Positions 43,371-52,814 of a stretch of 64,000 nucleotides of DNA are shown here, piece after piece. The first letter of the stretch is position 1. Each line of letters begins with the position of its first letter. Origin of the DNA: Mycobacterium sp. SVM_VP21 (lineage in GTDB: Bacteria; Actinomycetota; Actinomycetes; Mycobacteriales; Mycobacteriaceae). Location of the stretch: contig CP101406.1 in the NCBI GenBank assembly GCA_024758765.1, forward strand, positions 4,216,001-4,280,000, in the 5' to 3' direction. The notes under the pieces are model-generated. The model was not told where the DNA came from. It ran no database searches and was given only the letters and a program-made list of their open reading frames with translations. Both the position numbers and the translations under genes were made by a program.

Positions 43371-44387
43371 ATGTCCCGTGGTGCCGCTTCCGGGCTGGTG
43401 AATCTTATGTCCAGCCAGATCGTGGTAGGTCGAGATCGCCTCCTTGTGGTGGGCGCAGTGCTGCTGTATGTCGCCGTGATCGCACTCGGTGCAGGGTTCG
43501 GCCGCGGCTACTTCGTACTGTTCCCTGGGTTGGTGGCGGTCGCCTACGAAGTGTTGATGCGACCGTGGGGTCGCTGGGCAAGCCAGCGGTGGCGGCTTGT
43601 CGTTGCACCGGCTTCGGCTGCCGTTATCGGCACGGCGATCACCATTGCCTATGGGTACAGTCCTATGAGCGTGCTTCTCGATGTTGGTCTATGCCTGTTG
43701 GTGCTCATCGTTTTTCGAGCCAGCATCTCCGCGGCGATGCCGGCAGGCCTGCTGCCACTCGTCTTGGAAATCAAGACCTGGTGGTACCCGGTTTCGGTAG
43801 CGCTCGGCTTGGTCGTGCTGATCTGTGTTCTGGTGCCTTGGCGGCGGCGGTGTCTGCAACGGTATCGAGAAACTGGACAGGATGCGGCCGATGGAGCTCA
43901 AATGCCGAGTGACGCACCGTCCTTCCGGCGACCTGGTACCTGGCTCTTTGCGCTATTCATTGCCCTGATGACGTTCGGCACCGGGGCATCGGGTCTCCGG
44001 TTCATGTTGTTCCCCCCGCTTCTCGTGCTGACTTACGAAATGTTTTTGCGTCCTACGAGTTGTCCCTGGGCAGGCCGACCGGGCGCTCTGATCGCGACAT
44101 GCTCGCTGAGCGCTTTGGTGGGGTGGCTTTCGGCGAGCTTGGTAGGACACAGTGCCATCGCTGCAGTCGGCGCGGCCGGCTTCGGGATTCTCGTCCTGAG
44201 GGCACCGCAGATTCACGTGCCGCCGGTGCTGACGATTGGGATATTGCCAGGCCTGATCGCTTCGCCCGGCATCGCCTATCCCATATCCGTGATGGTGGGG
44301 ACTGGAGCGCTGTGCCTAGCTTTTCTGCTTTGCCGTCCATGGTTGATCGCGGCGAGTGAAGCCGAACCAAGAGTTTTTGCGATATGA
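43371..44387 (+). CDS. HPP-like integral membrane protein with internal duplication
   Basis: About 338 aa from ATG 43371 (43407 is an alternative). It has eight or more hydrophobic helices. Two halves repeat the same pattern: FVLFPGLVAVAYEVLMRPWG near residue 45 and FMLFPPLLVLTYEMFLRPTS near residue 215, each followed by further helices. The LFPPL-x5-E-x3-RP pattern recalls the HPP transporter family. Lower GC than its neighbours suggests acquisition. The antiporter stump follows after 11 bp. An anion or ion transport role is likely but unproven. Confidence 0.75.
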   Translation: MSRGAASGLVNLMSSQIVVGRDRLLVVGAVLLYVAVIALGAGFGRGYFVLFPGLVAVAYEVLMRPWGRWASQRWRLVVAPASAAVIGTAITIAYGYSPMSVLLDVGLCLLVLIVFRASISAAMPAGLLPLVLEIKTWWYPVSVALGLVVLICVLVPWRRRCLQRYRETGQDAADGAQMPSDAPSFRRPGTWLFALFIALMTFGTGASGLRFMLFPPLLVLTYEMFLRPTSCPWAGRPGALIATCSLSALVGWLSASLVGHSAIAAVGAAGFGILVLRAPQIHVPPVLTIGILPGLIASPGIAYPISVMVGTGALCLAFLLCRPWLIAASEAEPRVFAI

Positions 44388-44397
44388 GGAGCCCACA

Positions 44398-44835
44398 GTG
44401 CCAAATTCTCAATTGACGGCGGTGCTGTTCGTCCTGCTACTGCTGGTCGGACTGGCGCAAATAATCGGTTATATTTTCGTCAAGTTTCGCCAACCAAAAA
44501 TGATTGAAGAAATCCCGGCCGGTGTTGTCGTCGGCCCCTCAGTTTTCGGCCAGGATTCCGTGCGTGGCGCATGTAGTCGCCACCGCCACTGGGGCCGGGA
44601 TGACCCTTATGATGCGCAAAAGCTTCTCGAGCAGTATCGGGAGAAGTTGTCTATCAAGCCGGTATTCCTCCGGGAAAACTGGTACCGCACGGCATGTCTG
44701 GAAGTGACGAATTCGGCATTATGCGGGCATGACTCGATGGCGCAGAGCTTTAGTGGCAGTCTCATTCGGAGCATTCTCACGGGTGAGGTCCAGCCTGCCC
44801 AGCGGGTCAGAGGCGCGAGGTCTTCGAAATTGTGA
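44398..44835 (+). pseudogene. CPA2 (KefB-like) cation:proton antiporter, N-terminal stump
   Basis: GTG 44398 with AGGAG upstream. The first about 51 residues are a clear antiporter N-terminus: a hydrophobic helix, then GYIFVKFRQPKMIEEIPAG and VVVGPSVFG, the usual RQP-x-IGEI-x-AG-x-LGP pattern. After residue 51 the resemblance ends and about 95 low-complexity residues follow to the stop, in place of some 350-600 residues of membrane domain. A deletion or frameshift has destroyed the gene; continuing pieces in other frames to 44938 are not recognisable. Confidence 0.7.
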
Positions 44836-44941
44836 TGGAGGCTGCGGGAAATACGGTATGAGTTCGCCGTTCGTCACTGATGAATACCTGGAGGGCCGGT
44901 TGCCGATCTTTGAGCTGGATCAGCTGGAAAGGAATTAGGAT

Positions 44942-45253
44942 ATGGCTAGGAATGCCGCGGGAATAACAATAAACGTGTGGATCAACGATGAACGTCTGAA
45001 GGCCTTGCAGGAAGCGGGGATGGAGCAGATGGCGAAAGATGCGTTCGCCGGGATGAAGCTGCTCTCGATCGAAGTTACGGAGGCGCAGAAGGATTCGCTC
45101 CTCGAGCGCTATGCTTCCGCGAAGTATGATTCGTCCACCACCGGGTCGATCGAACTGCTACCTAAGCGGGCGAAAGATGAGTTGTTAGAACTTGCAATCC
45201 GCATGCATTCGACAGGGTACGACGTTACTGAGCAGTTTATCGAGAGTGCATAG
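44942..45253 (+). CDS. Hypothetical protein, 103 aa
   Basis: It starts MARNAAGITINVWINDERLK and is rich in Lys, Glu and Ala, with predicted helices KALQEAGMEQMAKDAFAGM, EAQKDSLLERYASAKY and AKDELLELAIRMHS. It is soluble and contains no cysteine. GAAAGGA lies upstream. Base composition is less GC-rich than the housekeeping genes. I do not recognise a family. It lies 64 bp before ppa in the fluoride island. Confidence 0.65.
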   Translation: MARNAAGITINVWINDERLKALQEAGMEQMAKDAFAGMKLLSIEVTEAQKDSLLERYASAKYDSSTTGSIELLPKRAKDELLELAIRMHSTGYDVTEQFIESA

Positions 45254-45317
45254 TCCCCGCACCGTTATTGTTAGCGCATAGCCTCCGACAAATCGATCTT
45301 GAAAGGCGCCGTGAAAG

Positions 45318-45806
45318 ATGCAATTCGACGTGACCATCGAAATCCCCAAGGGTCAGCGCAACAAGTACGAGGTTGACCACGCCACCGGGCGGGTCAAGCT
45401 CGACCGCTACCTGTACACGCCGATGGGCTACCCGACCGACTACGGCTTCATTGAGGACACCCTCGGCGAGGACGGCGACCCGCTGGACGCGATGGTGTTG
45501 CTGCCGCAGTCGGTGTTCCCCGGTGTGCTGGTAGAGGCGCGTCCGGTCGGGATGTTCCAGATGACCGACGAGGCCGGCGGCGACGCCAAGGTGCTGTGCG
45601 TGCCGGCCGGCGACCACCGGTGGGACCACATCCAGGACATCAGCGACGTGCCCGCCTACGAGCTGGACGCGATCAAGCACTTCTTCGTGCACTACAAGGA
45701 CCTGGAGCCGGGCAAGTTCGTCAAGGCCGCCGACTGGGTGGGCCGCGCCGAAGCCGAGGCCGAGATCACCCGGTCGATCGAGCGGTTCAATAAAGCGGGG
45801 CACTGA
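45318..45806 (+). CDS. ppa: Inorganic pyrophosphatase (family I)
   Basis: 162 aa, the usual length. The signature [22 protein letters not shown] carries the metal-binding aspartates; [22 protein letters not shown] and [16 protein letters not shown] complete the active site. It hydrolyses pyrophosphate with magnesium. Family I pyrophosphatases are strongly inhibited by fluoride, which gives a reason for its position among fluoride-responsive genes, although it has no aptamer of its own and may be the ancestral resident of this site. Confidence 0.95.
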   Translation: MQFDVTIEIPKGQRNKYEVDHATGRVKLDRYLYTPMGYPTDYGFIEDTLGEDGDPLDAMVLLPQSVFPGVLVEARPVGMFQMTDEAGGDAKVLCVPAGDHRWDHIQDISDVPAYELDAIKHFFVHYKDLEPGKFVKAADWVGRAEAEAEITRSIERFNKAGH

Positions 45807-46134
45807 ATTCTGGCGTCTGACCCTCCGGCTCGCTCGTATCGGGTGGGACAGGCATGGGTGTCTGGGCTGTTGTGAGTGACCCAGCACCCGTCCGGCACGG
45901 TAGACAGGGCGTCTTCGATCGCGGTCCGTTGCCCCTGGCCGCCGCTGGACGTCACTGACGTGCACACCCCGCGGTGATTTTTCAGCTACTTAGTTGAGCG
46001 ATTGCAATCGCCATATCAATGGTGCAGGGGCGGCCGAAAGAACAGTTTTCGTTGATATCAATGTGGGCGAGGCCACACAGAACATCTTCAGCTAGCTGCG
46101 ACAATAGCTCCAGCTAGGTATCCCGATGCAGGAG
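45807..46134. other. Intergenic stretch before riboswitch B
   Basis: About 330 bp with no supported gene. It contains short AT-rich palindromes such as GATTGCAATC and TTGATATCAA (about 45995-46065) that may be binding sites. No mobile-element remnant was recognised. Confidence 0.4.
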
Positions 46135-46140
46135 TACTTT
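46135..46140 (+). promoter_or_regulatory. -10 element for riboswitch B transcript
   Basis: TACTTT (TANNNT) ends 7 bp before the first paired G of the aptamer (46148), as at riboswitches A and C. Confidence 0.6.
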
Positions 46141-46147
46141 GGCAATG

Positions 46148-46196
46148 GGCGATGAGGCTCGCCATAACCGCCGGGCTCGGCTGATGGCCTCTATCC
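46148..46196 (+). promoter_or_regulatory. Fluoride riboswitch (crcB motif) B, upstream of PPE genes and fluC operon
   Basis: P1 GGCGA/TCGCC is perfect, with loop TGAGGC; then ATAACCGC, P3 GCCG-GGCT-CGGC, and CTGATGGCCTCTATCC. The pseudoknot GAGGC/GCCTC is perfect. The 3' part GGCCTCTATCC (46186-46196) can instead pair with GGGTAGGGGGCC (46208-46219), leaving one bulged G, a competing hairpin of 11 bp. This is the strongest of the three copies and very close to the T. petrophila aptamer. It heads the region holding two PPE genes and FluC-DUF190-FluC. Confidence 0.92.
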
Positions 46197-46573
46197 GGTA
46201 AGCGATCGGGTAGGGGGCCGTCGGACAGATGCTGGATTCGCTAGCCAACAAACCTCGCACAACTGTCGGCTGTAGGCCGCGGGCACTGCGGGCGCCATTA
46301 TCGGGGAGTCGTGTTAGCCGGACCGTGCGGACCGTCAGCCGCTCCGCCGGCCAGCCCGCCCGCCCCTCCTCATTTGAGATCCTTTGCCGCCATGAACCTC
46401 GCCCAGGACTAACCGATCTGTTGCCGTCCAAAGGCGGCATCGCTGCGCGACCTCTGGATAGAAGAAATGCCACTATTCGCGCGGTAACAGGTCGCAGTGA
46501 TGTATCGCGCACTCGAGAAGCCGATAACCCATGACACCGAGTTCTGTAGTGCTGCCCGAGAAAGGAATAACTG
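46197..46573 (+). other. Long leader between riboswitch B and the PPE gene
   Basis: About 377 bp; only the competing hairpin (to 46219) and AAAGGA for the PPE start are recognised. No coding frame has domain support. A leader of the same kind and similar length follows riboswitch A. Confidence 0.5.
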
Positions 46574-47800
46574 ATGATTGATTTCGCGGAATTGCCGCCC
46601 GAGGTTAACTCGGGGAGGATGTATTCGGGGCCGGGGTCGCGATCGTTGATGATCGCTGCGACAGCGTGGAATACGCTGGCTGGCCAACTGGAGTCGGTCT
46701 CGCGCGACTACGAGGCAGTAGTTTTGGGGCTGCAGGGCGAGGTCTGGTCGGGGGCTACGTCGGAAGCGATGGCCGCTGCGGCCGCTCCGTACGTCGCGTG
46801 GCTGGCCGCAACTGGCGCGCACGCCGGGCAGGTGGCTAGCCGTGCTCGGACAGCGGCCAGCGCGTATGAGACGGCGTTGGCAGTAATCGTGCCGCCAACA
46901 GTGGTCGCGGCGAATCGCGTTCAGCTGATGAACTTGATCGCGAACAACATCTTGGGACAGAACGCAACGGCGATCGCGGCTACCGAAGCTGACTACGCCG
47001 AAATGTGGGCGCAAGATGCCCACGCGATGTACGGCTATGCCGCTTCCTCATCGGCGGCCACGCAGCTGACACCGTTCAGCCAACCGCCGGAGACCACGAA
47101 TCCGGCTGGGCAGTCCGGCCAGGCTGCCGCGGTCCACCAAGCTGCGGGCTCCTCGGCGGTGTCGCAGTCACAGTCGACTCTGTCGCGGTTGATGTCGCTG
47201 GTTCCACAACAGTTGCAATCGCTGGCGTCGGGCACTTCGGCCGGCTCGACGGCGGCGAGTCCGGCGACGGTATCGGCGGCGGCGGATCCGTCGGTATTGG
47301 ACGCCTTCGGTGCGTTCAACACCGTCACCAATCCGGTCAACTTCGGCGACGGGATCAGCCGCACAATCACCTCCGGGGGTAGCTTCGGGTCCGGGCTCTA
47401 CCGGATCGGCTTACAGGAGGCCAGCGCTACCCCACCCGCGCTGAGTCCTGCGGTCCCACAACTGCCCTCTCAAGTCCTTTCCTCTGTCGAGCGCGGCCCG
47501 GTGCTTGCCGCCGTGGGACAGGCGGCACCGATCGGCGGCCTGTCTGCTCCTCCGGCGTGGGCCTCGGCGACCCCGGTGGCCAGCGTCAGCGAGGATCCGT
47601 ACTGGCTGTCGGAGATGGAGTTCGCGGCCACCGCGTCGCCGGAAGGTGCCGTGGCGAGCGCGGCCGAGGCGGCGCCGATGGCGGGCCTAGGGCCGATGGC
47701 AGGTATGGCCGCGGGAGCGGCGGCGCGTTCCACGGTCAGCAGCATGCTGCGCGTCCAACCCCGCCGATTCAAGATGCCTCGCCCGTCTCTGGGCGGATAG
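46574..47800 (+). CDS. PPE family protein (PPE-SVP subfamily)
   Basis: 408 aa. PPE domain [21 protein letters not shown] with [29 protein letters not shown] ends the domain near residue 175. The SVP motif is [14 protein letters not shown], and the C-terminus [12 protein letters not shown] is the usual basic tail. It is the first gene after fluoride riboswitch B, with another PPE 80 bp downstream. No PE partner nearby. Confidence 0.93.
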   Translation: MIDFAELPPEVNSGRMYSGPGSRSLMIAATAWNTLAGQLESVSRDYEAVVLGLQGEVWSGATSEAMAAAAAPYVAWLAATGAHAGQVASRARTAASAYETALAVIVPPTVVAANRVQLMNLIANNILGQNATAIAATEADYAEMWAQDAHAMYGYAASSSAATQLTPFSQPPETTNPAGQSGQAAAVHQAAGSSAVSQSQSTLSRLMSLVPQQLQSLASGTSAGSTAASPATVSAAADPSVLDAFGAFNTVTNPVNFGDGISRTITSGGSFGSGLYRIGLQEASATPPALSPAVPQLPSQVLSSVERGPVLAAVGQAAPIGGLSAPPAWASATPVASVSEDPYWLSEMEFAATASPEGAVASAAEAAPMAGLGPMAGMAAGAAARSTVSSMLRVQPRRFKMPRPSLGG

Positions 47801-47880
47801 CCGCTGGTCGTCTGTCCTTGGCGCCCGCAGTCGCCCGAGGCGAGTGGGTTCGCGGGAGCATCGTGATGAGAGGAACGCTG

Positions 47881-49083
47881 ATGCTTGATTTCGGGGCATT
47901 GCCGCCCGAGGTCAACTCCGCTCGGATGTATACCGGCCCTGGAGCGGGGCCGATGATGGCTGCTGCATCCGGCTGGGATGCACTTGCCACGCAACTGGAT
48001 TCGTTTGCGGCAGGATATTCCTCCACGCTCGCCGATCTGCAGGGCCAGAATTGGTCTGGTGCTACGGCAACGGCCATGGCCAGCGCAGCCGCACCCTATA
48101 TCGCATGGGCGACCACGGTGGCAGCGCAGGCCGAGGATGCTGCCACCCAGGCACGGGCGGCCGCGGTCGCCTACGAGGCCGCGTTCTCCGCAACGGTACC
48201 GCCGCCAGTGGTTGCGGCTAACCGCATCCAGTTAGCAACGCTGGTCGCAACCAACTTCTTTGGGCAGAACACGCCGACGATAGCGGCCACTGAGGCGGCC
48301 TATGCCGAGATGTGGGCACAAGACGCATCCGCGATGTATGTCTACGCTGCAGCCTCATCGGCCGCGTCCCTGTTGACGCCGCTCGACCAGCCGCCGCAGA
48401 CCACCAACCCCGCCGGGCAGTCGGGTCAGGCCGCTGCCGTTGTCCACGCCCTCAGCAACTCGACGATGGGTCAGTCACAAGCGACGCTGTCGCAACTGAT
48501 GTCGGCGTTGCCCCAACAGCTGCAAGCACTCGGGTTAGGCCAAACCGCCGCCGCAGCAGACCCGACCGCAGCAGCGTCGTCAACGCCGGTACTTACGGCT
48601 TTCAGTACCTTGGCCACGCTCTACGGACCACTGAACCCGGTTTGGCAGACCGCGTACGCGGTGTTCCAGGCCGGTGCATTCGGGACGGGGACGCGCCTGG
48701 CTCAAATCCAGGCAGGCAAGCTCGCCGCCAAAGGGATCAAGCCAGCCTTCACTATCGGAACTCCCACTACGCCGGAGACGGAATGCGTTCGCGGTGGGGT
48801 GCTGGTGAGTGTGAACACCTCCGACCGAGTCGGCAATCTGTCTGTTCCGCCGAGGTGGACGACGGCGGCGCCGACGTCCGACCCCGCCGCTGAATCGGTG
48901 GCCGCGAAGACAACACGTTTCCGCGCCTTGCCGGCGTGGGCATCGAACGCGTCGACGAATATGCCAGCAGCTGCACCGACTTTCGGGCCGATCAGCAACC
49001 CCCCCGACCGTGCCACCGGCAACAAGATGTTCCGTATGAGAGACCGCCGATTCAGAATGCCACGCCCTCCCGCAGGTGGCTAG
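47881..49083 (+). CDS. PPE family protein (PPE-SVP subfamily)
   Basis: 400 aa from ATG 47881 (AGAGGAA upstream). PPE domain [21 protein letters not shown] with [12 protein letters not shown]-terminal [14 protein letters not shown] and the tail [12 protein letters not shown]. It is closely similar to the preceding PPE (shared [18 protein letters not shown] region), so the pair arose by duplication. It is followed after 245 bp by the fluoride-channel operon in the same direction. Confidence 0.93.
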   Translation: MLDFGALPPEVNSARMYTGPGAGPMMAAASGWDALATQLDSFAAGYSSTLADLQGQNWSGATATAMASAAAPYIAWATTVAAQAEDAATQARAAAVAYEAAFSATVPPPVVAANRIQLATLVATNFFGQNTPTIAATEAAYAEMWAQDASAMYVYAAASSAASLLTPLDQPPQTTNPAGQSGQAAAVVHALSNSTMGQSQATLSQLMSALPQQLQALGLGQTAAAADPTAAASSTPVLTAFSTLATLYGPLNPVWQTAYAVFQAGAFGTGTRLAQIQAGKLAAKGIKPAFTIGTPTTPETECVRGGVLVSVNTSDRVGNLSVPPRWTTAAPTSDPAAESVAAKTTRFRALPAWASNASTNMPAAAPTFGPISNPPDRATGNKMFRMRDRRFRMPRPPAGG

Positions 49084-49328
49084 TGTGCCACTTCCGTCCA
49101 GTTCAGCACTGTGCGTAGGAAAGTGGCGGCAATGGAACGAAGCCGCCGCATTTGTCGGTAACGGACATGGGATACCCCAGGAGACACCGGGATTATTGAG
49201 TTCAGGGCTGGGTGGCGCCGCCAAAGGGGCGGGGTGCGGAGCCGTCGGGGTAGACGGCTACGACGAGGTTCACGAATACTACGGCTACCGGATGCCTATC
49301 CTGAGCCATGCCGACACGAGGATCTGAC

Positions 49329-49778
49329 GTGAACACCAGTCCAGGACTGTTCGTTCGGCGCCGGCAGTCCGTGGCGGTACGAGAGCAGGCGCCGGTGGTT
49401 GCGGCGGTGGCCGTTGGCGGTGCGATCGGCGCCTGCGCCCGCCACGGTATCGAACTGGCGTGGCCGACCCCGACGGCTGGCTTTCCCTGGACCATACTCG
49501 CCGTCAATGTGAGCGGGTCTGCGCTAATGGGGGCATTAATGGTGGCGATCACCGAACTGTGGGTCGGGCATCGCCTGCTGCGGCCGCTGCTGGGCACCGG
49601 TGTGCTGGGGGGGTACACGACGTTTTCCGCGTTTGCCGGTGATGTCGACGCCCTTGTCGGTGCGGGCCATCCGGCCCGCGCGTTGCTCTATCTGTTCACT
49701 ACGCCGATTCTGGTCCTGATCACCGCGTGGGCGGCGGCGGCCCTCACTCGACGTCTGATCCTCAGGAGGAGAACATGA
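49329..49778 (+). CDS. crcB: Fluoride-specific ion channel FluC/CrcB, first subunit
   Basis: 149 aa from GTG 49329 (GAGGA upstream); ATG 49308 would add 7 residues. Four hydrophobic helices. The family signature [17 protein letters not shown] carries the TTFS phenylalanine/threonine track, and [12 protein letters not shown] and [16 protein letters not shown] give the conserved Arg and Asn. FluC channels are dual-topology dimers; with the second gene at 50122 this is likely a heterodimer. Its stop overlaps the DUF190 start (ATGA). Confidence 0.92.
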   Translation: MNTSPGLFVRRRQSVAVREQAPVVAAVAVGGAIGACARHGIELAWPTPTAGFPWTILAVNVSGSALMGALMVAITELWVGHRLLRPLLGTGVLGGYTTFSAFAGDVDALVGAGHPARALLYLFTTPILVLITAWAAAALTRRLILRRRT

Positions 49779-50125
49779 CCCAACTCACCGGATCCGCGCT
49801 GCGTATGACGGTGTTGGTGGGCGAGAGTGACACCTGGCATCGTAAGCCGCTGTTCAGCGAGATCGTTCATCGAGCGCGTCGGGCCGGACTGGCCGGGGCG
49901 ACGGTGTTTCGCGGCGTCGAGGGCTACGGTGCCTCCTCGACCATTCACACCACCCGGCTGTTATCGCTGTCGGAGGATCTGCCGGTGTCGATCATCATCG
50001 TCGACACCGCCGAGCGGATCCGCGCCTTCCTGCCGGAACTCGACGAGTTGGTCGCCGAAGGGCTGATAATGCTCGACGAAGTCGAGGTCGTCAGATACGT
50101 CGGCCGAACCGCCGATGGCCAGTGA
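49775..50125 (+). CDS. DUF190 protein (PII-like fold)
   Basis: 116 aa; overlaps both neighbours by 4 bp. It has the DUF190 pattern [47 protein letters not shown], then [21 protein letters not shown]. The family has a PII-like ferredoxin fold and regularly lies with crcB genes; it may gate or sense for the channel, but its function is not established. Confidence 0.88.
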   Translation: MTQLTGSALRMTVLVGESDTWHRKPLFSEIVHRARRAGLAGATVFRGVEGYGASSTIHTTRLLSLSEDLPVSIIIVDTAERIRAFLPELDELVAEGLIMLDEVEVVRYVGRTADGQ

Positions 50126-50490
50126 ACTGGCTGCTGGTGATGGCCGGCGCCGCGGTGGGAGCATCACTGCGGTACCTGACCGACCGCTTCATCCAAGCCC
50201 GGCACAACACCACCTTCGCCTGGGGCACGTTCACGGCCAACGTGCTCGGCAGCCTGGTCCTGGGCCTACTCGTCGGGGCGGTGGGCACCGGCGACGAGCG
50301 GCTGCAGATGTTGATCGGCACCGGCTTCTGCGGAGCGTTGACCACGTATTCGACCTTCTCCTACGAGACGGTCCAGCTGGCCGCCGCCGGTGCCAGGTTC
50401 TACGCGGTCGCCAATCTGGTGCTCACCTTGACCTGTGGTCTCGGTGCCTACTACGCCGGCTATGTTGCCGCACAAGCCATCTGGGCGTGA
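50122..50490 (+). CDS. crcB: Fluoride-specific ion channel FluC/CrcB, second subunit
   Basis: 122 aa, GTG start overlapping the DUF190 stop (GTGA). Four helices; signature [17 protein letters not shown] with the channel Phe/Thr track, [14 protein letters not shown] with the conserved Arg and FTANVLGS with Asn. It pairs with the first FluC to form the inner-membrane fluoride exit path. It converges with the minus-strand PPE genes. Confidence 0.92.
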   Translation: MNWLLVMAGAAVGASLRYLTDRFIQARHNTTFAWGTFTANVLGSLVLGLLVGAVGTGDERLQMLIGTGFCGALTTYSTFSYETVQLAAAGARFYAVANLVLTLTCGLGAYYAGYVAAQAIWA

Positions 50491-50592
50491 CACCGAAATG
50501 CCTGCCGGAATGAATCCGCCCTGCCACGCGTTCGCGGCCCATCGGCTGACATGACGCTGGCGAAGTTGCCGCGGTCGATCATCTCGCACCAC

Positions 50593-51657
50593 TTATCCGG
50601 CCGCCGGCGACCGCGGTATCACACTGGGCCGCCGTAGTTTGGCCGCGGCGTTGTTGGCGCCACGTCCGGCCAAGGTGCCCAGCATGGCCTCGCCGAACAC
50701 GCCCGGAGGTGGGGTCGAGGAGATCGGCGGCGCCGCCGGAGCTGTCGCGTTGGCCGCTGGGGCGGCCGCAGCAGGTCCGGTTGCCGTGGATTCGACAGCT
50801 GCCCAGCCCTGCGGCACCGACAGTGCACCGACCAGGCTGGCCCGACCGGCGAAAGCTGAAACCGGCGGTGTGGCAATGCCACCCAGCCCGGGCGTGGCCG
50901 ACGAACGACGCGCGCTCGCGATGAAGGGCCCGATGCCCTGGTGTTCGTCGCGCATCGCGTTGACCGCCAGGGCGTGATTGGTGGTCTGGATGGCGACGCC
51001 TGAGAACGTTGAACTCGTCGTCGAAGCGGCCGCACTGGTCAGCGCCGGGACATCCAGCGCAATCGAGAGCAGCGAGGACGGGTCAACCGCTGCCGGTTGC
51101 GCCGCGGCGGCTGATGCGGGCGCGGCCACGGTAGGTGGGGCGGCGAACGGCGTCAGCGTGGCAGCGTTGGACGCCGACGCGGCATAGCCGTGCATCGTGG
51201 CGGCGTCCTGGGCCCACATCCGCTCGTAGTCGGCTTCGGTCGCGGCGATCGCCGGGCTGTTCTGCCCGAAGAAGTTGGTGGCGATCAGCGTCGTCAGGTG
51301 CAGTCGGTTGGCGGCGATCAGCGGAGGTGAGACCATGCCCGCCCAGGCCGTCTGGTAGGCCGCGGCGGCGGCCTTGACTTGCACGGAGGTCTGTTCGGCC
51401 TGCCCGGCAGTCGCATGCAACCAGCTCAGGTAGCGACTGGCCGCGCCGGCCATCATCGCCGACGAGGGGCCTTGCCAGCCGTCGGTGGCCAACCCGGCAA
51501 CCACCGAGCGGTAGGACTCCTCCGCTACATTCAACTCACGGGCGAGCTGTTCCCAGGCTGTGGCCGCTGCCAGCAGCGGACCGCTGCCGGGCCCGGCGTA
51601 CATGCGTGCCGAGTTGATCTCCGGTGGCAGTGCACCGAAATCCATATCAAAGTCCAT
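50593..51657 (-). CDS. PPE family protein (PPE-SVP subfamily)
   Basis: 354 aa from ATG 51657 ([24 protein letters not shown] start; the longer frame to 51849 is not PPE-like). It has [27 protein letters not shown] and the tail [13 protein letters not shown]. Its start is 44 bp downstream of the end of the next PPE on the same strand, so the two form an operon read from riboswitch C. Confidence 0.92.
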   Translation of the reverse strand: MDFDMDFGALPPEINSARMYAGPGSGPLLAAATAWEQLARELNVAEESYRSVVAGLATDGWQGPSSAMMAGAASRYLSWLHATAGQAEQTSVQVKAAAAAYQTAWAGMVSPPLIAANRLHLTTLIATNFFGQNSPAIAATEADYERMWAQDAATMHGYAASASNAATLTPFAAPPTVAAPASAAAAQPAAVDPSSLLSIALDVPALTSAAASTTSSTFSGVAIQTTNHALAVNAMRDEHQGIGPFIASARRSSATPGLGGIATPPVSAFAGRASLVGALSVPQGWAAVESTATGPAAAAPAANATAPAAPPISSTPPPGVFGEAMLGTLAGRGANNAAAKLRRPSVIPRSPAAG

Positions 51658-51700
51658 GGCGTGGGATTCCTTTCCTGATCGGTTCCGGCGTTGGTGTGCG

Positions 51701-52777
51701 CTAACCGGCGGCCGGGGAGCGCACGATGATCGGTTTGCTTTTCGCCCGTGAGGGCCGCCGTTCGTCGCGCGACAGCGTGCCCAGTGCCGACTGGCTGAAG
51801 ACGTTGCCGCCGCCGGAGTCGGCGGACGCGGCGGGGGCGGCCGTGACAACCGAATCCGTCAGAGCCAATGCAGTCGGCCGTACCTCGGGTGCCGAGGTGA
51901 ACCAGCAGGGCGGCGCCGAGAGGCTGCCGATCAGGCCGGATCTACCCCAGGCAGCAGTGACCCGAGGTGGTGCGGTGCCTCCGGTTGCCGTGATCAAGGT
52001 CGGCCGCGGGCCCAAGGGAAGCGTCGACTGAGCCTGGGCGGCGAGTCGCATGTTGATGGTGTAGATACCGCGTCCGGAGGTGACGGCGTTCGCAGCGGAC
52101 AGCACGGAGTTCGTCACGTTCGGGACGTGTTCGAGGATCTGAACCAGTGGTGATGACAGCGTCGTTTGAAGTTGCTGGGTCGCGCTGTCGGCGGCCGCGC
52201 CCGCCTGGGCGGCCGGATCGGCCGTTCGCGGTGGCTGGCCGAAGGACGGCAAGGTGGATGCGAGCGCCGAAGACTCGGCATAGTGGTACATCGCGGTGGA
52301 ATCCTGGAGCCACATCTGCGCGTAGTACGCCTCAGTGGCGGCGATGGCTGCGGCGTTCTGACCAAAGAAATTGGTGGCGACCAGCGCCAGCAGCAGGCTG
52401 CGGTTGGCGGCGATCACCGGCGGCGGAACCGTCATTGAGAAGGCCAACTCGTAGGCGGCGGCCGCCGCACGGGCGTGGCCGGCGATCTCGGCTGCAGTTT
52501 CAGCCGTCTGACTCAGCCATGTCATGAACGGTGTCGCCGCCGCAGCCATCGCCACCGATGTCGGACCCAACCAGGCGCTGCCCGTCAGCCCGGAGATGAC
52601 CGAGGTGTAGCCGCTTGCGGCGATGGACAATTCGGTGGCAAGCGCATCCCAGGCGGCCGAGGCGGCCACCATTGGAGCAGAACCTGGCCCGAGATACATT
52701 CGCCCGGAATTGATTTCCGGTGGCAACGCGGCGAAAGCCAGTCCGATCGGGGCGGAAGTGATGTTGCCGTAAGTCAT
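51701..52777 (-). CDS. PPE family protein directly behind fluoride riboswitch C
   Basis: 358 aa from ATG 52777. PPE domain [18 protein letters not shown] with [14 protein letters not shown]-like [16 protein letters not shown]; tail [11 protein letters not shown]. The N-terminus is 10 residues longer than usual ([10 protein letters not shown]). Its ribosome-binding sequence GAAGG is part of the strand that can pair with the aptamer 3' end, so translation should depend on fluoride. Confidence 0.92.
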   Translation of the reverse strand: MTYGNITSAPIGLAFAALPPEINSGRMYLGPGSAPMVAASAAWDALATELSIAASGYTSVISGLTGSAWLGPTSVAMAAAATPFMTWLSQTAETAAEIAGHARAAAAAYELAFSMTVPPPVIAANRSLLLALVATNFFGQNAAAIAATEAYYAQMWLQDSTAMYHYAESSALASTLPSFGQPPRTADPAAQAGAAADSATQQLQTTLSSPLVQILEHVPNVTNSVLSAANAVTSGRGIYTINMRLAAQAQSTLPLGPRPTLITATGGTAPPRVTAAWGRSGLIGSLSAPPCWFTSAPEVRPTALALTDSVVTAAPAASADSGGGNVFSQSALGTLSRDERRPSRAKSKPIIVRSPAAG

Positions 52778-52787
52778 CCGGTACCGC

Positions 52788-52814
52788 CTTCTACCACGAA
52801 GATCGGGGTAGAAG
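52788..52814 (-). promoter_or_regulatory. Translational expression platform of riboswitch C
   Basis: On the minus strand CTTCTACC (52807-52814), the 3' strand of the aptamer pseudoknot, is complementary over 8 bp to GGTAGAAG (52788-52795), which overlaps the GAAGG ribosome-binding site of the PPE gene. Fluoride binding would hold CTTC in the pseudoknot and free the site, an ON switch. Confidence 0.72.

Noticed and set aside
44504..44707. Continuation of the antiporter in another frame
   Set aside because: Translation in the other two frames gives no transmembrane or antiporter-like sequence, so a simple frameshift is not shown.
46229..46534. Possible PE gene between riboswitch B and the PPE gene
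   Set aside because: The frame lacks the PE motif and the 100-residue PE helical pattern.
49084..49328. Fluoride riboswitch directly in front of crcB
   Set aside because: No GGCGATG, AACCGC or CTGATGGC segments in the gap; the aptamer is 3.1 kb upstream before the PPE pair.
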